DNA of 64,000 nucleotides from Calditrichota bacterium. GTDB lineage: Bacteria; Calditrichota; Calditrichia; Calditrichales; J004. A model generated the notes under the pieces. That model worked only from the letters and a program-made list of their open reading frames with translations. It did not search any database and had not been told where the DNA came from. The position numbers were made by a program, and so were the translations under genes. Positions 62,920-64,000 of the stretch are shown here, in pieces; position 1 is the stretch's first letter, and every line of letters starts with the position of its first letter. The stretch covers positions 62,001 to 126,000 of the forward strand of contig JABFGF010000008.1 in the NCBI GenBank assembly GCA_013112635.1, read 5' to 3'.

Positions 62920-62968
62920 AACCGTGAAATGTCTCCTTCCCCTCAAGACATTTCGCGGTTTTTTTTTT
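62920..62968 (+). terminator. Rho-independent terminator
   Basis: AACCGTGAAATGTC pairs with GACATTTCGCGGTT (14 bp with one wobble) around a 13-base loop, followed by a run of T. It ends the T9SS-substrate unit and rules out a gene at 62887-63087. Confidence 0.9.
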
Positions 62969-63083
62969 CTTTGCTTTTAGTTCGTGTCATGTTATTTTTA
63001 TTACGCTTTATCAATTATTTTCCCCAATTTTGTTTTATTTTTAAGAAATCATTGTTTAGGCCTGGCCATACCTGGAGTCAAAA

Positions 63084-64000
63084 ATGAATGATTTTCATGT
63101 AAATTTAAGAAAAAAGAATTTTTTACCGTTTGTCGGCGCATCGATATTTTCCGTAATAGTAAATCCGCTTTGGGGCATTTTTGATTATTTTCTTGAACCT
63201 GGGTTATGGTTTTTATTTTTAAAATTCCGTTTGGGTACGGCACTGCTACATATCATTTCTCTGATAGTTATTTCCCGCCCAAAATTCCGTCACTTTTCAA
63301 TTGAAGGGATTTGGTTGCTTGCTGTATCGATAGAGCTTGAAATTGCATTGATGTTTCCTTTTCTGGAAACAAATATCTATCCTTATACCCTGGGTTTTAC
63401 ACTACCTTTTTTGATAATCACAATTATAACTGCTATTCCATTTCTTTATTCTTTATCGGCTATGGCTATTTCTGTGCTGGCGTTTATTGTTGGATTTTAT
63501 GTAAGGCCATATCCAATTTCATTTGAGGAAACACTTTTTCTTTCATTTTTTGTATCTACATCTTTTGGTGTTGGGCTGCTTTCATCATTTTTAAATTACC
63601 GTATAGTAAAAAATGAATATTACATGCATAAAAAACTTGATCAGCTTAAGTCCAATTTCTTTGCTAATATCACACATGAATTTCGTACACCGCTGACCCT
63701 TATTTTAGGGCCGGTTCAAAACTTGTTGGAAAAATACCCAAACTCTGAAGATAACCAGGATTACAATCTGATAAAAAAGAATGCTTTACGATTGCAAAAC
63801 CTGATAAACCAATTGCTTGACCTATCACGAATGGAATCAGGAAAACTGACACTTCATGCATCACGACAAAATATAGTGGGGTTGAGCAAATCTATCTTAT
63901 CGACATTTGAATCACATGCTGTTACGCGAAATATTGAGCTTACATTTAAAAGCAGTTTTCAAAGGCAGGAGCTCTATATTGATTTTGATAAATATGAAAA
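63084..64000 (+). CDS. Membrane sensor histidine kinase, 3' end missing
   Basis: The frame is open from the ATG at 63084 to the end of the window (305 complete codons). The N-terminal part has about six transmembrane helices (17-165). The dimerisation helix contains LDQLKSNFFANITHEFRTPLTLILGP with the phosphorylated histidine, then LINQLLDLSRMESGKL. The ATP-binding domain is beyond the edge. A large hybrid kinase is possible, as is common in this group. GGAG lies 7 bases before the ATG. Confidence 0.9.
   Translation, partial: MNDFHVNLRKKNFLPFVGASIFSVIVNPLWGIFDYFLEPGLWFLFLKFRLGTALLHIISLIVISRPKFRHFSIEGIWLLAVSIELEIALMFPFLETNIYPYTLGFTLPFLIITIITAIPFLYSLSAMAISVLAFIVGFYVRPYPISFEETLFLSFFVSTSFGVGLLSSFLNYRIVKNEYYMHKKLDQLKSNFFANITHEFRTPLTLILGPVQNLLEKYPNSEDNQDYNLIKKNALRLQNLINQLLDLSRMESGKLTLHASRQNIVGLSKSILSTFESHAVTRNIELTFKSSFQRQELYIDFDKYE

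Noticed and set aside
62887-63087. 66-residue open frame after the T9SS substrate
   Set aside because: It runs through a strong terminator hairpin and overlaps the kinase start.

Overview
The window is AT-rich (roughly one third G+C by eye) and dense in genes. It comes from a Gram-negative bacterium of the FCB group. Lipoprotein signals, TolC, porin and FadL-type outer-membrane proteins and BamD indicate two membranes. A secreted protein near 62.8 kb ends in a type IX secretion (T9SS) sorting domain with the NYPNPFNP signature, common in Calditrichota, Ignavibacteriota, KSB1-like and Marinimicrobia-like lineages. I cannot name the species. Most genes have a visible Shine-Dalgarno sequence, which I used to correct several starts.

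Layout. 0-4.3 kb: the 3' part of a pyruvate-kinase-like gene, a metallo-beta-lactamase-fold hydrolase, a Rossmann-fold protein and a membrane metallophosphoesterase. 4.4-17.6 kb: a metal-homeostasis island. It has two complete heavy-metal RND efflux systems facing away from each other, with a His-rich exported protein and a nickel superoxide dismutase between them, and a haem-binding protein at the far end. 18.0-28.9 kb: a TetR regulator followed by an unusual membrane and redox cluster. It contains a His-rich multi-spanning protein with a threefold internal repeat, a formylglycine-generating-enzyme-like lipoprotein, a haem O synthase-like UbiA protein, four further membrane proteins, a FadL-family channel, a porin and an octahaem cytochrome. 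Three similar 16-bp dyads mark the regulator and two downstream units as a probable regulon. 29.0-33.0 kb: a sigma-54 activator, a possible sigma-54 promoter, a truncated receiver and an unknown lipoprotein. 33.2-35.3 kb: a lipoprotein hydrolase and a DtxR-type regulator.

35.4-50.7 kb is mostly housekeeping: BamD, NadD, an orphan bacterial-microcompartment vertex protein next to an ACT protein and a UPF0210 protein, a nitrilase-family amidase, a Coa1-like protein, AccB/AccC with GcvH, two response regulators, a 2-hydroxyacid dehydrogenase, PdxS/PdxT, CutA, an eIF-2B-like protein, an AbrB/PIN pair, a YqeB-like protein and tRNA-Lys. 51-58.4 kb: a second accessory cluster with a divergent sigma-like factor, a membrane TPR protein, a membrane metallopeptidase with an HEFAH motif, and a TPR-CHAT (caspase-like) lipoprotein. 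58.4-64 kb: a decayed T9SS-tail relic, two paralogous methyltransferases, a beta-propeller T9SS substrate and the start of a sensor histidine kinase.

The best candidates for undescribed biology are the TetR-linked membrane/cytochrome cluster (18-29 kb), the sigma/metallopeptidase/CHAT cluster (51-58 kb), and a tandem dyad with a 21-bp period shared by the 51-kb and 60-kb loci. All functions are inferred from motifs recognised by eye; no searches were run.
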